Shown here one piece after another: positions 10,632 to 22,600 of a stretch of 64,000 nt of DNA. This stretch comes from Yamagishiella unicocca (lineage: Eukaryota > Chlorophyta > Chlorophyceae > Chlamydomonadales > Volvocaceae). The translations under genes were made by a program, and so were the position numbers. The first letter of the stretch is position 1. Every line of letters begins with the position of its first letter. The notes under the pieces were generated by a model that made no database searches, was not told the origin of the DNA, and worked only from the letters and a program-made list of their open reading frames with translations. The stretch covers positions 186,001 through 250,000 of the forward strand of contig BDSL01000090.1 of NCBI GenBank assembly GCA_003116995.1, given 5' to 3'.

Positions 10632-13600
10632 CTACTTCCAGCCAACCTCCGGCGCAGCGGGCCCTGCAGGCGACACTGCCCCGCTCTCATCCACCTCGGG
10701 TACGGTCTCAATGCGGCCGCTGGCGACCGCAGTCGACGCCACCACAACGCCGTTTGTGTAAGCCTGCTGCATCCGGCCGCTGGGTGAGTCAGGCAGCGAC
10801 GAATCTGCCAAGTCGCCCACGTCGTTGCTGGCGAGCGACGAACAGCCAAACGACTTGTAGCTGAGCACGCGATTGCGCCAGTCCAATGCGTGAGGCGGCC
10901 CCGCCTCCATGTAAATCCGCCCGGTGGCGTTGTTTTCGTTCGATAAGTTACCCACGGATACGGAGCCCAGCGACCCGTGGGGCGCTTGACTGCTATTGGA
11001 CTCGCTGGCCATGAGCGCGTAGTGCACCGTCACGGCCTGACCCGAAGAAAACATGCTGGGGGACCTCGTGTTGTCCAGAGTCATGACCACCTCACCGGGG
11101 CACCTGGGCGGGTGTCAGCGGACAGGCAGGATGGGTCGGTTCACGCCCGGGGGGGTCCGGTTGGGACATGACCACATGGCAGGATGGGTCAGTTCACGGC
11201 GGGGAGGGTCCGGTTGGGACATGACCACATGGCGGTGGCTTGGGTGTGTGTGGTGAGCAGACCCTATTACTCATGGACATAAGGGAGCCGGGGAGAAGCA
11301 GGGTCACCAGCTCTCCGCGCGCTGCACGTTGTTCCGTATCTCCCTCCCCCCCCGCCTCCACAGGTTTGCCGGTAGTCAGTTCCAGTGCTCCAGCATGCGC
11401 CCACAAAATTGGTGTCCGACGACCATGCACCAACTATCCTGTCCCGTTGCGTATAACGTTTTTTATAATACAACCCCCCCCCCCCAGCCGCCCCTGCCGA
11501 CACGCACGTACCCCAGCACCAGCCGCCCACTGGCGGCATCCTTGACTATTGTCATCTGGTGCGACTCGTTGATATGCTGCGCGTCACGGTGCCGCGAGTA
11601 GGGGTGCGCCACTCCGGAGATGTGGTCGGGCAGGCGGGCAGCGGCAGCGGCGGCCTCACCATTGTCGCGGGGCCTGCGAGCACGTGCAGCGCTTAGCTCG
11701 ATTGGCCGCAATGCTAGCCAGCTCTGTGGGATTGCGTGCAATGGGCTTGTCGCACGGTGGTTCGTCCAAAGCGGACGGGGAATCGTGGCGTTGCGCTGCG
11801 CGGTATGGTAGGTGTCACTGCTTCAATGCACGTCTTCCCCGCCTTCCCTGTCCTGTCCACATGCCCTGCTGTTTACATGCCCTGCTGTTTACATGCCCTG
11901 CTGTTTACATGCCCTGCTGTTTACATGCCCTGCTGTTTACATGCTGTTTACATGCCCTGCTGTTTACATGCTGTTTACATGCCCTGCTGTTTACATGCCC
12001 TGCTGTTTACATGCCCTGCTGTCTACACGCCCTGCCGCTTCCCATCTGAACCTAACGCACTTGAACCCGAGGGAGACGTTCAGCTCCGGCCCAGTCGTGC
12101 AGAAGCACCACACCACCTCGCTCTCCGGACCGACCAGCTTGGAGGTCACGTGGCTGTCTCCCGGCTTGAGGCACACCTGGTGGTGGTAGGGAGGGGGGGG
12201 GGCATAAAAACCGTTGACGCGAAAAGGACAGGGTAGTTGGCGCATGGCCGGCACACCTGGGGGGGTTTCGAGGAAGACCCTGGGGGGGGGTACTAGAGGA
12301 AACCCGTGGGTCGGCGTTGGGTAGGTAAACCGCAGCGCTTGGTGCGCCTGGGTGCGGCAGCGGCAGCGGCAGCGGCAGCGGCAGCGGCGGCGGCAGGCGA
12401 GCGTGGAGAGTCACGCATCCGCGCATTGTCGCGGGGGGATATATACCGGCAGATGCGGTAACCCTTCGGGCGTCCGCCGTCCATGATTCCATGTGGGGTC
12501 GAACCCCTTGCAAAGCCAGCCAAGTTTGGATGCCGAGGTAAGCAGAGGCCTGACTCGTTCCCACGAAAGACAAGACAAAGGCTGCCCTCCAAGCCCGGGC
12601 GCCAGTGTCCAGCCCCTTGCCTCCGCGGCTGGGACCACAACGCCCTCCCACGGCCCACCAGCCACACTCACGTTCTTGCTGGCTAACACAAAAGCTGTGG
12701 CGCGGCCGCCATCCGGCGGCACCGAACACGTCTCGTGGAAGCCGCCAAACCTGACAATTTGTGGGAGTTGGTGAGCGTGAGCATTGAGCATCCCGAAACA
12801 GGAGTACGGATCGACTCATGCCTGCCCTTCATGATCCGCTGCCGACACCCTTCCCCCCACTAGGCGACCCCATCCCTTGCAGGTTGATCACCCCCCGCAC
12901 CCATGTATCCCATGAACCCATGCCCGCGCCAACTGCTGGCTTGCCTTGTGCCATCTGCCCTACCGACCGTTATGACGCACCCTCCCGGGTCCAGATGACA
13001 CTCACGCGCCCTCCCGGACCCTCACGCGCCCTCCCAGGTCCTGGTACGCGTCCAGCTTCGCCTCACTCCATCACCCTGCCGCCCCACCCACATGGCGGCA
13101 CCTCGCAGATCGCACCAGACCTTACATCCACCCAGCCGCCCACCTGGAGGGAAGCTGCACCGGGTCAATGTATTGCAGCAGCACCGTCCGCGCCCGTGCG
13201 GGCGACGCCATGACGAACTTGGAGCGTGTTGTTGCGTCGGTGAAGGCGGAAAATATGCCGAAAACGAACTCCATGACGCGCGGGATGTTGACAAAGAGCT
13301 TGGCGGACAGCATCTCGGGGTAGTTGTCCTAGGAAGGTTTCGGGGAGGAATGCGTCAGGCGAGCAGGATCTGCGTCTAGAACGGACCAACACAAATACAG
13401 TCCACGTGAGTGCTTTCTCAAGTACCTATCCGGGGCCTAGCAGTACGGCAAACTGTTGATCCTTCCACGCGAAAGAAAGAAGTCCGGCCGCTTTTCGCCC
13501 TGAATCGGCGGACCTGGAACAGCCTGATGATTTCTCGCGAGGCCGCCTTCACATGCGAGTCCATCCGGAACATAGACGCACCCGAGTAGTCGTGCACCTG

Positions 13601-16004
13601 CAGGGATTTGGACAGGGGATGTGCAGGACGACAGTGAGGCACCGCGACTGGGGCCGCGTGGCCGTGCTTGGGGAGGGGCAACAGCTTCAGCACGGCTGGA
13701 ACGGACAGCAGCTTAGGGCTCACGCAGAGCCGCAAGTCATAGAACGACGGCTGCTAGCGTGTTGTCAAGGCTGGCTTTGCCGATGGAGTCATGTGGTGCA
13801 AAGGAAGTTGTAAGCTGGCTTCCGTTTGCGTCACGGCACAAAGCCTCCTCATTAGGTCGCATAAGGCCCGCCTGGTCACTGCACGCTATGTGTCAGGAAT
13901 CTTCAGGCAGGAACCTTTTAGGAACACGGCCGATTGGTTGGCCCCAACGGGACGCCGAGCAGGCGCAGGTGCGCGGCGCGGCCCCTCTGCGCTTTCGGCT
14001 GCACCCACTCCCTGTCAATAATCCTGCGTTGCCCGAAAAGGCCCCACCTGGGTTACGTGTTCAATGCCGGCTTCAAGATCCAGCAGCCCTACTGCCTGCT
14101 CCATCAGCTTCACACGCCACCGCACGAATGACGCAACACCGCCGGGGCTGCCGAACACCGATTCCAAGTCAACGTCATTGCCGTAAAAGTTGTATGTCAC
14201 TGCAGGACGAGGTGGATGGATGGACGGAGGGGGAGATGGGCAGCCAAGGCGGGTCCGTGACGTCGGGATGGACAGGGACCCAAGCCCCGCTTAGGGTCTG
14301 AAGTGACGGGTGACATGAGCCGAAGTCCTCGCTGATGCCCGGAATCGTGAAGGAACGAGTGCAATGCGTTACGGACATCAAAGAGCTAGGTGAGGTGAAG
14401 GACGCTGCGACGCAGACCTACTGCAGGCGTGCACCGAGCGGCTGGTGGCGCAGATGTGGCCCCAGCGGCGATTACGGGTGAGGCCGTGTGAGGCTGCGGT
14501 ACATGCGATTCTGACATGACACCACCTAAGGAACTCCAGCTGTCACCCTCCAACTAACGACATCCTCCACCCTCACCCACACCCCCGCATGCGCACCCTC
14601 AGGATCAACTCCAATCCACGAAAACTTGACCCACCTGGGTTGCCTGCTCGATCCCGACCCGACAGCTGCCCCGCCGCTGCCAGCTGCTGGGGGAACGTTT
14701 CCAAGGACAGCCCCGCCACATCGAAGTCCCGCCGCCACTGCGACAACCATGGGCCAGTAGAAAAACATTGGTGTGGGATTTCAGTCATGTGTGTTACTGT
14801 GCTGCGACGCGCAGGAACACGCAACATCGAAACTAAAAGCTGAGGATATGAGCATGGCGCGTAGAGGAGGACAGCGACCAGTATCGATGAACAATTGGGT
14901 ATTGAATTCCCCGTTCGCAAAAAGGACCCTGGTCGGCAAGCTAATGGGGCATCCAAGGAAGGCGTCCCCAGGCGTCTCTAAGACCGGTCATCCCAGGGCC
15001 CGCCCTGGCTGCACCCAGCCGGGAGATCGCCAAGCTCTTGAGCCCTACCATGTCTCACCCCACCCCAACACGTGACTCGCCGCGCGCGCCCCAACAATAC
15101 TCCTAGGCCGGCGAGGAGTCACAATTCCCAGTGCGGGTACACAACATGTACGGCAACGCCCAGGTCGTCAGGCACAGTTGTTTCTGACTGAAGGTGGTCC
15201 TAGCTGGTACGCTAGCAGGCGGCTCTCACACCGTGCCGCACGCAACCCTACGCCTCGATTCCTTTCCCCTTAACAACCCTGTACGGAACCCACCTTGAGG
15301 CAGTTGACCAACATGGTCAGCGCTGCCGCTACATTGAACTGTCGGGCGCGAAGGAATTTCAGTAGTACAACACCCTGCACGCGGCGCGCCCCCAGGTCCA
15401 TTGTGCTGCTGTCCACCAGCTTTGGCGGTTGTACGGCGTCGACTAGGTCATCGAGCTGGACCCCCCACAACGTCAGCTGGATGAGGCGGAGGTGGTCGTA
15501 CGAGGGTTGGCAACACCAAAGGGCAAGGGCGTGTTTAGCTGGGAGCTTGGTCATGGGTGACAGCGGGTGCTTTGGGTCGAGGACACGCTCAAAGACTCGC
15601 AATAATGGCAATCCATGGCCCAGCGGCCGGCAATTGCTAGAGAAGCAACGAGCAGGACGAGTTCTGTGGCGGCACAGCCGCGGCGGTCATTTTCACGGAT
15701 CTATCTCAAGGCCGTGACGCAAAACCTCGCGCTGGGAGCGAAGGTGGCGTGCGTGGCGGCACATCGGCACGTCAACGTCGTACAATGCAAACCCACAAAT
15801 CGCTTTACTCATGTTGCCGCACGCAGGTTTGAGCAGCCTACGTCAACACTTTTCACCCCGGCTCACATGCTCGGCGGCGAAGCTTCCCAAAGCCGATGGC
15901 AGCTGCTTGCATAGCTCTTTCAGTGCGCCTTCCTGTGCAGTAGTTAGACAGTCGACATAGCCGCTCTGACGCGGCGGATAGGGTAGACCGTCCTGGTCGC
16001 CCAT
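10632..16004 (-). CDS. Patellin-like Sec14/CRAL-TRIO protein with GOLD domain
   Basis: Ten in-phase exons: 15867-16004, 15294-15476, 14635-14737, 14048-14199, 13514-13597, 13144-13328, 12672-12750, 12061-12176, 11512-11673 and 10632-11103; 557 aa. Patellins are phosphoinositide-binding proteins that act at the cell plate and in membrane traffic in plants. In order: a CRAL-TRIO N domain (VQGVVLLKFLRARQFNVAAA, residues about 80-110), the Sec14 lipid-binding domain (about 135-295, with GNPVTYNFYG, REIIRLFQDNYPEMLSAKLF, VNIPRVMEFVFGIFSAF and DPVQLPSRFGG), then a GOLD domain (about 305-440, VCLKPGDSHV onward) and a Ser/Pro-rich tail. The acidic N-terminal extension typical of plant patellins is absent. 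An in-frame ATG at 16049 would add 15 residues; 16004 is preferred because homology begins soon after. It is head-to-head with the F-box gene. Confidence 0.9.
11382..11452 (-). repeat. Dispersed intronic element, copy 1
   Basis: The reverse complement of this 71-bp stretch matches 19611-19680 with only about five differences (roughly 93% identity). It sits in the last intron of the patellin gene. The match weakens beyond the 71 bp, where this copy runs into a poly-C tract. Confidence 0.8.
11861..12030 (+). repeat. Minisatellite with 16-bp unit
   Basis: About ten tandem units of CCCTGCTGTTTACATG, with two 11-bp units that have lost the CCCTG portion. It lies in the patellin intron between exons 8 and 9 and ends about 30 bp from the exon 8 donor. 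Confidence 0.95.
12201..12247 (+). repeat. Dispersed intronic element, copy 3 (truncated)
   Basis: Resembles the left half of the copy at 19611-19680 and its upstream flank: A-rich run, CCGTTGAC, then GGACAGGGTAGTTGG and CGCATGG. It lies in the patellin intron after exon 7, directly preceded by a G tract. Confidence 0.55.
12355..12395 (+). repeat. GGCAGC hexanucleotide microsatellite
   Basis: About seven tandem GGCAGC units in the patellin intron between exons 7 and 8. A reading frame crosses it but is closed off by the intron boundaries. Confidence 0.8.
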
Positions 16005-16643
16005 CCGTGTTGCACCTCCGCTCCCACGGTGTACGGCGTCCAATCGCACCCAAAACCAATAGCTCCACTCGAGTTATACAATAGCAGCCTTGCGAACTTC
16101 CTTGCGCTTTTGGCTAGCCGCGAGAATTCTCGCAGGGAGTAAGCTGCGAACGACGACTGCCAACATCAAGTATAAGATACACACAAATACGAGTCTGCTG
16201 CGATGACACTATGCCTCCAGCAGAAGACCGGTTTCGACCAAATCGACCCGGCGACGAGATGGCCTCTTCCCGTTCAGTTGCTTAGAAACAATTGCTATAA
16301 CCTATTGGTTGAACCATGGCGTATCGGCCTGGCTGTGTTTGTAAGGGAGCCACTGGCCAGCCCGTCGAATCCTATCTTGGAATGCGTCAGTGATGCGTAA
16401 GATATGCTAACGCAGCTCTTGCATAGTCCACTTCAAAACTTAAGAGAAGTACAGTGCAGCCTTGTAGCCGGTTGCCAACGCTTGGGTCGAAAGTGGTCGT
16501 ACTGCATTCTTTAACTTGTTAACTCACTGGACGAACTTTCGTGCCTCGTCACAGCTATGCTCTGCAAAAGGTTTTCAATTATTACACGTGAGCTTTGCTA
16601 TCCGAGGAACTGATCATCTTACTTCGCAATCGTCAGGGTTCAA
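16005..16643. promoter_or_regulatory. Divergent promoter region, patellin / F-box gene
   Basis: This 639-bp gap separates two head-to-head start codons (16004 on -, 16644 on +). It should hold both promoters and 5' UTRs. It is less GC-rich than the flanking coding sequence. No clear TATA box or further exon was identified. Confidence 0.55.
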
Positions 16644-19600
16644 ATGCCGCCCAAAAGCAATAAATCAAGGAGAGAGCAGACGATTACGTACAATTTGTCC
16701 AATGCCAGTGCCCGTGATGCATTTGAGGAGGAGCTGGACTTGGAAGAGGAAGCACAGCAACAGCGTCATACGGCTGGCCGTGGAAGGCGCCATGGGAGAG
16801 GCAGTGCTGCATTCTCGTTGGCTGCCGATCTCCCCGTTTCAATGCATCAGGGCGATTTCGGTGGCATGCATGAGTACGCTTCGCCCAAGGCAACCACTGA
16901 TATAATTAACCTGCTGGAGCTCTTCGGCTCAGGCTCGCTCGACCGGGAGGTTATTGAGAGCGTCTACCTTGGCAGCAATAGCAACTTCGAGGTCGCGATG
17001 GAGCTCCTAATGGAGCTCGCCGCAACCAGCGGAAACGACGGCGGTTCTCTGGGAGTTGGCGGAGGCGGCACAGGTGGGGTGAGGGACAGGCGACGCGTTT
17101 TAGGCACAATTGGCACACGCGTTACACGTGGCTGGGGGTTATGGGATGCTGTGAGAGGACGCCACAGGTTTGCGCATCGCACCATGACGGGTACGCAACC
17201 ATCGCGTCAACACAGGCCATGGTGCCGCTGAGCATGGTATGATGGTCGGTTCGGGGGAGCACCACAACGCCACAGTATCAGGGGCGCGCAGCTGACGTTC
17301 TTTGCGGTCGGACAGCCGCTGCGCCACAAAGCACGCAGCAGTGTGGCGGCCGTCGCCGACGCATACACAACGGGGCGGCGTGTAATGGCTAGTGCAGCGA
17401 AACCTCGCGAAACATGAAACGTGCAGCCGTGTACCGTCAGCAGTCCAGCACAGCTCTGGAATGGTCGTGATGGACGCCGGCATGGGAGCACCAGGAACAC
17501 CTGCCCAGGGCGCCTAGCTTGCCTGCGCTTTGTCTTGCTGCAGCCGGCACACGTGAACAGGAAAGGAATGAGCAGCAACGCAATGGTGATAGGTGCTGCA
17601 CGCAGACGCGTGCCTCCTTTCCCCGCCGAACCCAGATATCGATTCTGCCCTACGCCCGCCCTCTTTCCCCACCTTACCACACCACCGCAGCAGCAGCCAA
17701 CGCTGGCGACGGCGCCGCCGCGGATGCGGCGGCCGAGGCGGCAGCGGCAGCCGTGTGCTACTGGGAGCTGCTGCCCAACGACCTGAAGCGCCACGTGTTC
17801 AGCTTCCTTAACTCCCGCGACCTAGCCCGGGTGGCTCGCACCTGCCAGGACTTCGCGGGACCGGCTCGCTCCGTGCGCACCAACATGCGCCAGCTGCAGA
17901 TCCCAACCGGTGGGTGGCTGGATTACCGGGTGGCTGGGTTGCTGGCCGAACCGGGTGTAGCGGAGAGCCCGCGTGGACCGGGCTGGGGCTGGGCGTGTTT
18001 GTGTGTATGCAGGGACGGATGCGTGCCTTGGACGCTAGGTGGCTCTGCAGGCTATTGCATCTGGCCTCTGAAGTTAGGGAAAGGTGTGGGTTTCACGAGG
18101 CGCCACAGGGACAGGGACGGTGGCGGTGCCGGTGACGGCCCTGTCGGCGTCCTTCCTGTCCGCTGACCCTCACACGCTGGGCTGGGCAGGAGGTTCGTCT
18201 CCGTGTTGTTACCTGCATAACACGGTGCCCCCTCCACCTGGTGTTGTTTCCTGCATCACACGGTGCACCCTCTACCCTGTGTTGCTCCATGGATGCTTGG
18301 CTCCAGGTCTGGGTATGCTCGGCATCATGGCGATGGTGGGGGGTCACCCCAACGCCCGCGCCGTCAGCCTGCGTCAGTGGGCCGTGTCGCCGCTGTCCGA
18401 CTCGGACTTCACGGCGCTGGTGGTGGCGCTGTCGTCAGGCAGCCGCAACGACCGGCGCTCTGTGCCCGTGGAGGCGCTCAGCTTCAAGGGCTGCCGCTGG
18501 CTGTCGGACGGCCACGTCATGTCGCTGTGCAACACCATGCAGCACCTCAAGTGCGGACGACGACTAGCGGGCTGCGTGGGGAGCGGGCGGGCGGGTGGGC
18601 TCGGAAGGGATGTGAGGGGAGGAGCAGGCGGGCAGTGGGGGCTCGGGATGCGGCCAGAGGGTGCTTCCTGCGCTCGATCGCTACGGGCGCGCGGAGCGGT
18701 TCGTGTGTGGATTTTGGATGTAAGCTGCGAAGCCGCGGAGCCGCGTGCTCATTTGTTATCGAAAAGTTGACAAAATAGAGGATGAGGGGAAACCCCAGCC
18801 CAGCCCAGGGACGTTACCAAAGGTGCAGTGTGCGATTGTGATTGTGATTACCGAAGGTGCAATATGCGATTGTTCCTCCGACTACTCCTGCTGCTGCGCT
18901 GTTCGCGGTGCAGGGAGGTGGACCTCACGGACTGCGTGGGGATCACGGACGCAGGTGAGCGAGCAGTAGCAGGGGTCCTGGGCGGCAGCAGTAGCAGGGG
19001 TCCTGGGCGGCAGCAGTAGCAGAGGGCTGGGCGGCAGCAGTAGCAGAGGGCTGGGCGGCAGCAGTAGCAGAGGGCTGGGCGGCAGCAGTAGCAGAGGGCT
19101 GGGCGGCAGCAGTAGCAGAGGGCTGGGCGGCAGCAGTAGCAGAGGGCTGGGTGGCAGCGGCGCGACGGCGGCAGTAGCACATGGCGCAGGCCCTCGCGCG
19201 GAAGATGAACGGCGGCGGTCCGTGGCAGGGCCGGAGTGAGCTGGGCCGCCAAAGCATGTTGGAAGGACATTGGGTCTTACACGGCCTGTGGGAGGCTTCG
19301 GGTGGTGCCGGCCGCAGCCTTCGCGCACCCCGCCCGGCTGAAAGGTTCTAGCGGTGCGAGTGGTTCCGTTCCCTGATGCTTTTCGCCGCGCAGCAACCAG
19401 CCTTGGGGGCTCACTCGTTTGCTCCTGAACCCTCCCTGGCTCACTCGTTTGCTCCTGAACCCTCCCTGGCTCACTCATTTGCTTCCGAACCCTCCCTGGC
19501 GCCTCGTACCCGACCGGGTGATGCCCCATCGCAGCGCTGGTGGCTCTGGCCAAGTACCAGCGCATTGCGCCGGAGGTAGGGCGCCTGGAGGGCCGTGTAA

Positions 19601-22600
19601 AACCCGTTCACCGCGACGGGACAGGATAGTGGGCGCATGGTCGTCGGACACCGATTTTGTGGGCGCATGCGGAGCACTGGGAGGGGCGGGGGGCCGGGTG
19701 ACGAACATGCGGGGGCTGGGGCCAAGGCCTACGTCATTGAAGGCACAAATGACTGGGCTGAGGGCTGGATGCGTTGGGCTGAGGGGAGCGTTTTTCATTC
19801 GGGCGTACGCCCGACAGGGTTGGTTTTGGTCGTCGAGGCATTGTCGAGCTGCTCTTCTCTGTCCGCGCCCTGTCAGCTTCAATCGAACGCCCCGGTCGCA
19901 TGCCTCTTCGCATGCGTGCAGGACTCGTCGTCCTCCTCTTCGGACGACGAGGCGCCGGCGGCAGTAGCAGAGGCGCCGGCAGCAGTAGCGGAGGCGGCGG
20001 CCACAGCCACTCCGCCTCGCCCCCCGCGTCCTGGAGCCGCGACGGCAGCAGCGGCAGCAGCGGCAGCAGCGGCAGTAGCGGCAGTAGCACCGCGCCGCTC
20101 GCAACCCAGCGCCGGCGGCGGTGACGGCTGCGGCGGCGACCGCGATGCAGATGAGGAGCTGCAGTTCGACTTTGAAGTCGCCGCGGCGCCGCCAGCGGCG
20201 GCGGCTGACGCCGCCCCCGCGGCGGCGGTGGCCCTGGAGGCTCACGCCGCCGCCGACGGAGACAGCAGTGACGACGACGAGGAGGAGGAGGGGGCCGACC
20301 ATCGTGTCCTGGGCGCAGGCTGCAGCAGTAGCAGCGACGACGATGATGATGGGGTCGGGGGGGTGGAGGTGGCGGCCATGTCGCCTTCACCCTCCAGCGC
20401 GCTTCGGGGCGCCTTTGCGGCCGGGATGGGCCTCTCACCGGCAGCTCGCACGCGGCTAGGAGGCGCAAGCATGACGTTGAACTCATCAACCGCGGCTCAG
20501 GCCAGCGGGCCCGCAAGCCTCGAGCCGCGGCGTGCTAGCCGCGGCAGCGGCGGCGGCGACAGCGCCGCCTCGACTCCGCTGTACGGTACCTCCCCCGCCG
20601 GCAGCGCCGCCGCCGCCGGGCTGATGGGCACCTCCTTCGGCGCTGCGGGCAGCTACGGCGCCGCCAGGGCGGCCGGCACGTGGCTGTACGGCACCTCCCC
20701 CGCCGCCGCCGGCACCCCCGCGGCGGCGGCCTCCGGGGCCAAGAGCTGGCTGTACGGCAGCAGCCCGGTCATGGGCGCGTCACCGTTTTTCCGTACGGGT
20801 GGCTCCGCGACCATCAGCCACAACGGCTGGCTGGCCAAGGCGGCCAGTGCCGCGACGCACCAACACAGCGGCCGTGGGCTCATGAGCATCAACGTGTCCG
20901 GTGGGTGGGTGGGTTTCGAGGAATACGCGTGGATGCCAGAGAAAACCGTTTAGAACAGACGTTTTGAGATGCATGCTGGAGAACTGGGTTGAGGGTGGGT
21001 GGGTGCGGGGCGGCGTGGCGCGGGCAGTCAGCCAGGGGGGGTGCCAAAAAGGAGCGGTGAGGCGGGGGCCGGGGGCCGAGGGGGATGTCACTGGAGGCGA
21101 TATGGCCGCGTCCTGCTACGTCAGCGGCAGGGGGGAAAGGATGCATGGGCTCGTACCGTGCCGCTCTGGCTCGCGGGGCCAGTCGACCACACCGCGGGGC
21201 CAGCTACCTGCTGCTACCACGGTGCAACCCGCCACAGCCGCCACCGCTGCCGCTGTAGTCTCAGCCCCCTCCGCCCCTCCCTCCCGCCCTCGTCTGTCCT
21301 AAACGGTTTTTCCTGGCATCCACGGGTCTTCCGCGAACCCTCCCTCCCTCCCTGCGCTTCGCGAACCCCAGGCTGCTCCTCCATCTCCTCCGACGGCGTG
21401 CGCGCGCTGCTGGCCGCACCGCTGCCCAAGGCCTGCCTGCTGCAGCTGGATATGTCCCGGTGCCCCCGCATCACCCGCGCGGCGCTGGCGCTGCCGGCCA
21501 CGGTGGGTGGAGTGGCTGGGTGGCTGCGGCGGCAGGGAGAAAGGGAGGGAGGGAGGGAGGCAGAGCGCAGCTGGACAGCGGGCTGCGCTGCGCGTCCCGC
21601 ACTCCGTGGACCCCTCCGCCCGCCCTCCGCCCCTGGGGGAGGCGCCCCTGGGGGAGCCGTGCTTCCGAGTGACAATGGAGCCACAGCTTGGCATCCACGA
21701 CACGGCAGCGCTACTGTCCAGACACAAACTCGACACGACACGACGCGAACCCTTTGGCGACCTCCCCTCCCCCTTCCACACACACACACACACTCACACG
21801 GGTCTTCTCGTCGGCCCCCCTTCCTTCGTAACCGGGTCTTCTCGCCGCGCCCCACCTGTCGTGTAACCGGTCCTTTTTGCAACGCCGCCCCTGTCGTGTA
21901 ACTGGGCCTTCTCGCCACACACCACCTCCCCTGGCGCGCCACCGCACCCCCCCCCCGCGATTTTTTTCACATCCCCTCCCCCCCGACCCCTGACCCCTGC
22001 AGAGCAACCTGTGCGTGCTCCGCGCCTCCGCCTGCCACAACCTGCACGAGGTCATCCTGCAGCTGCCGCTCAGCTCACCGCTCACAGAGCTGCACCTCGC
22101 GGACTGCAAGGCCCTGTCCAAGCTACACGGTGCGACACCACCCGGCACCACCCGGCACCACCCGGCACCACCCGGCACCACCCGGCACCACCCGGCACCA
22201 CCCGGCACCACCCGGCACCACCCGGCACCACCCGGCACCCGCCCCCGCCTAGCACCCGACAGCACCCACCCGGCACCAGCCCCCGCCTAGCACCCGACAG
22301 CCCCGCCCAGCACCGGCCCCCGACAGCACCCACCCAGCATTCGCCCAGCAGCCACCCAGCACCCGGCAGCACCCACCCAGCACCAGCCCCCGCCTAGCAC
22401 CCGACAGCACCCACCCAGCACCGGCCCCCGACAGCACCCACCCAGCATTCGCCCAGCAGCCACCCAGCACCCGGCAGCACCCACCCAGCACCCACCCCCG
22501 CCTAGTGCGTCCCAACCTAGAACCCGAAAACCCACTCCCTTCACCCCGACTGCCGCGCTGAACTGCTGCCCCACGACCGGCACCACGCAGTGGTGGCTCC

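Noticed and set aside
19637..19921. Upstream extension of F-box exon 6 as one long exon
   Set aside because: The frame is open, but exon 5 needs phase 0 at 19922 and the extension contains the dispersed repeat copy 2.
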